Shown here: positions 61,446 through 62,000 of the stretch, piece after piece
How the letters are laid out: the number at the start of each line of letters is the position of its first letter
Position numbering within the stretch: position 1 is the first letter of the stretch
NCBI RefSeq assembly: GCF_001949145.1
Contig: NW_019091355.1
Coordinates: forward strand, 4,368,838-4,430,837
DNA: 62,000 nucleotides
Reading direction: 5' to 3'
Source of the DNA: Acanthaster planci
Lineage: Eukaryota > Echinodermata > Asteroidea > Valvatida > Acanthasteridae
Notes under the pieces: model-generated
What the model saw: the letters and a program-made list of their open reading frames with translations, nothing else
What the model was told of the DNA's origin: nothing
Database searches by the model: none
Program-made: the position numbers and the translations under genes

Positions 61446-62000
61446 TTTTTAACACATCACAAACATGTAATGGTATGCATGTAATGGTAATTTAAGGTGA
61501 ATATTGAAATGCACAAAAACGACCTGTACGTACAGATTACAAATTTTGGTCAAGCCTTTTGGGTGATTGTCTCTGTTCTGCAATGTTAAATGTGCCAGTA
61601 CACATGTACATGTACGCTGAAGCTAATTATGCTCATACCTACATGTAAGTACATGTAAGTACATGTACATACATGTACATGCAAGTGGCATTATGCTTGG
61701 CAATAAACCATGACGTATACATGTATCTTGCTACTGTAATGGCTTTCATGCTTAAACATGAAGCTTTAAATTTAAAAAAATTTATTTTTTATTATTTAGT
61801 GTCACTGCACCAGGGAAGCCCTATCGTTTATCAATGAACCGGTTTTCCTGAGGACACATGAAAACACTTTTCAACAGTTGAAACCCACATACAGTATAAA
61901 ACCCATGCATATTCTAAAAAATGTAAAGAAAATGCTACAGATAAAAAACCCTAAAAACAAACAAGCTTCATGTAAGATCCTTTCAGAAGGGATATTTTAA

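Larger units (their letters stand above)
48630..62000 (-). other. 13.4 kb upstream of the S1 exon; no exon recognised
   Basis: The S0-S1 linker, S0 and N-terminal exons of a Slo1 gene must lie upstream of 48629. I did not recognise them here. They may be in the gap at 49967-50699, too short or diverged to see, or beyond the window. The interval holds an interspersed element (52811), a SINE-like sequence (61.4 kb), a short AT microsatellite (about 55925-55975) and dense TACATGTACA clusters. No promoter or CpG-island-like segment is evident. Confidence 0.55.

Overview
The window is genomic DNA from an animal, most likely a marine invertebrate deuterostome (echinoderm, hemichordate or amphioxus grade). 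The reasons are short coding exons (62-171 bp) with clean GT/AG junctions separated by introns of about 0.5-13 kb, an AT-rich background crowded with short DNA-transposon remnants, two assembly gaps, and very many copies of the palindromic word TACATGTACA and of ACCGGTA. I cannot place the species from sequence alone. There are no operons, no CRISPR and no bacterial gene structure.

One gene explains nearly everything that looks coding: a large-conductance Ca2+- and voltage-activated K+ channel (BK, Slo1, KCNMA1), on the minus strand. Fourteen consecutive exons between 48629 and 13410 join with matching codon phases at every junction into about 518 uninterrupted residues. In order they encode S1, S2, S3, S4-S5, the pore with filter TVGYGDV, S6 with the start of the C-linker, the whole RCK1 Ca2+-sensing domain, and the RCK1-RCK2 linker with a CxxCH heme motif. 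A further exon at 15-132 carries the conserved DSTGMFHW segment before RCK2. Candidate linker exons lie between (11.8 kb). The 3' end (RCK2, Ca2+ bowl) runs off the left edge. The 5' exons (extracellular N terminus, S0, S0-S1 linker) were not found and lie in the 13 kb on the right, in its gap, or beyond the window.

The channel keeps the selectivity filter, the S4 arginines, the RCK1 Ca2+ ligands and the cytoplasmic charge ring. It differs from vertebrate Slo1 at positions with known pharmacology or modulation: Ser at the G311 paxilline position, Thr at the Y294 TEA position, and Pro at the N172 Mg2+ position.

The introns and upstream region hold several families of short non-autonomous elements: three copies of a ~165 bp nearly complete palindrome, three copies of a ~120 bp element with GGCTG..TCCGAA ends, foldbacks with GGGCCAATTTCATAGAGCTGC ends, two hAT-like elements with CAGGG(A/G)TGAGA-type ends, a hAT-like element flanked by ATCAGA, an element with GGGTCATTCCATGAGG ends flanked by ATGT, TTAA-flanked CCCTAAC ends that bracket the first gap, two tRNA-derived SINE-like sequences, and an unclassified 220-bp repeat pair. 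No other protein-coding gene is supported.
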